A DNA stretch of 6,012 bases from Gammaproteobacteria bacterium (GTDB taxonomy: Bacteria; Pseudomonadota; Gammaproteobacteria; QNFN01). Below are positions 5,403 to 6,012 of this stretch, piece by piece (positions within the stretch are counted from its first letter, which is position 1; each line of letters opens with the position of its first letter). Where the stretch lies: positions 1 to 6,012 of the forward strand of contig QNFN01000127.1 of NCBI GenBank assembly GCA_003645555.1. The letters are read 5' to 3'. The position numbers and the translations under genes were made by a program. The notes below the pieces were generated by a model. It did not search any database. It was not told the origin of the DNA and saw only the letters and a list, made by a program, of their open reading frames with translations.

Positions 5403-6012
5403 ATGGCACAGCGAAACGACAACCAATCCGCTCCCCACGCCTCGACGCTCGAGGAATCGCCGACCTTTCGCGGGCTGAACCCTGACGTCGTGGCCGCTCT
5501 CAGGGACCGCGCGACTCGCCGGCAATTGCATGCCGGCGAGCATGCCTTCGTCGCCGACGAGGCCTACAAACAAGAGGTCTACCTGGTCGAGCAGGGCGAA
5601 CTTGAAGTAAGGCGTGTCTCCGGCGAGGTCTACTGGGCGACCGTCGGAGACCTGGTCGGGATCTCCAATTTCCTCGACGCCCAGCCCTACACTTCGAGCG
5701 CCACGGCACGCGGTGACACCACGCTTCTGGCCCTGCCACATGGCGTGCTCGATGAACTCGAGCACGCCCATCCCGAGCTGGCCGGAGTGCTGAACCGCTA
5801 CATCGCCCGCCGGATTCGCAACTGGAGCCCCTCCCGGCAGGTGATCTCCGGGGCACTGGCGCAAACAGCACGGGCCGTTATGAGAACGCCGCTGGCAACC
5901 TGCCGAACCTCACTTTCCCTGCGCGAAGCCTTCCAGGCCATGCGTCAGCGCCAGGTCGGCAGCCTGGTTATCCTGGACGATGACGGCCACCTGCACGGCA
6001 TCATGACCTACG
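5403..6012 (+). CDS. cNMP-binding/CBS-domain protein, DUF294 nucleotidyltransferase type, N-terminal part, cut by window edge
   Basis: The first 203 residues are present and the frame is open at the right edge. Residues about 20-140 form a cyclic-nucleotide-binding fold (HAGEHAFVADEAYKQEVYLV, EQGELEVRRVSGE, then VGDLVGISNF). A linker follows (about 141-160), then the start of a CBS domain (about 161-203: VMRTPLATC, SLREAFQAMRQRQVGSLVIL, DDDGHLHGIMTY). The order cNMP-CBS is that of the family that continues into a second CBS and a DUF294 nucleotidyltransferase, related to GlnD-like enzymes; that C-terminal part is not visible. The phosphate-binding cassette is degenerate: where an Arg is expected the protein reads PYTSSATAR, so cAMP binding is doubtful. 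Start is uncertain: ATG 5403 is used, but ATG 5343 and 5328 are in the same open frame and none has a strong ribosome site. Such proteins are often encoded near SSS permeases. Confidence 0.88.
   Translation, partial: MAQRNDNQSAPHASTLEESPTFRGLNPDVVAALRDRATRRQLHAGEHAFVADEAYKQEVYLVEQGELEVRRVSGEVYWATVGDLVGISNFLDAQPYTSSATARGDTTLLALPHGVLDELEHAHPELAGVLNRYIARRIRNWSPSRQVISGALAQTARAVMRTPLATCRTSLSLREAFQAMRQRQVGSLVILDDDGHLHGIMTY

Noticed and set aside
5214..5864. Minus-strand ORF of 216 codons at the right end
   Set aside because: It covers the divergent promoter region and is antisense to the cNMP/CBS coding frame, which has strong family motifs.

Overview
The window looks like chromosomal DNA of a GC-rich gammaproteobacterium (or close relative). 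The reasons are the GC-biased coding sequence, sigma-54 and sigma-70 type promoter elements, and dispersed palindromic repeats of the GTCGGACTTCAGTCCGAC type. The species cannot be named from the sequence. No rRNA, tRNA, CRISPR array, insertion sequence or phage gene was seen.

Layout. Positions 1-943, minus strand: a stand-alone receiver-domain response regulator (943-569), then the N-terminal part of a two-TM, PAS-containing sensor protein that leaves the window at its left edge (548-1). This sensor probably starts at a CTG codon. Positions 944-1434: a long divergent control region. It holds a cluster of GTTACC half-sites, an AT-rich stretch with an IHF-like site, a very good sigma-54 promoter (1244-1260), and a long leader with a possible 31-codon ORF. 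Positions 1435-3402, plus: a 655-residue sodium:solute symporter, closed by a strong UUCG-loop intrinsic terminator. Positions 3486-4312, plus: an 80-residue two-TM protein and a membrane-anchored TPR protein, overlapping by ATGA. Positions 4313-4527: a convergent gap with three hairpin repeats. Positions 4528-5203, minus: a 155-residue membrane-anchored protein followed by a 53-residue membrane protein that starts with TTG. Positions 5204-5402: divergent promoter region. From 5403 to the right edge, plus: the start of a cNMP-binding/CBS protein of the DUF294 nucleotidyltransferase type.

How they fit. From family knowledge, SSS carboxylate permeases of the acetate/propionate kind in proteobacteria often sit with a DUF294 (cNMP-CBS-nucleotidyltransferase) protein, a PAS sensor (often fused to a DnaQ-type 3'-5' exonuclease) and a single-domain response regulator. 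This window has all of these parts, so I read it as a regulated uptake module for a small organic acid. The symporter appears to be switched by sigma-54 and an enhancer-binding protein that is not encoded here. The small membrane protein and TPR protein are likely accessory factors. The substrate and the role of the accessory proteins are inferences. The points most worth a second look are the sigma-54/IHF/enhancer layout, two near-leaderless promoters with identical spacing, non-ATG starts (CTG, TTG) and the leader ORF.
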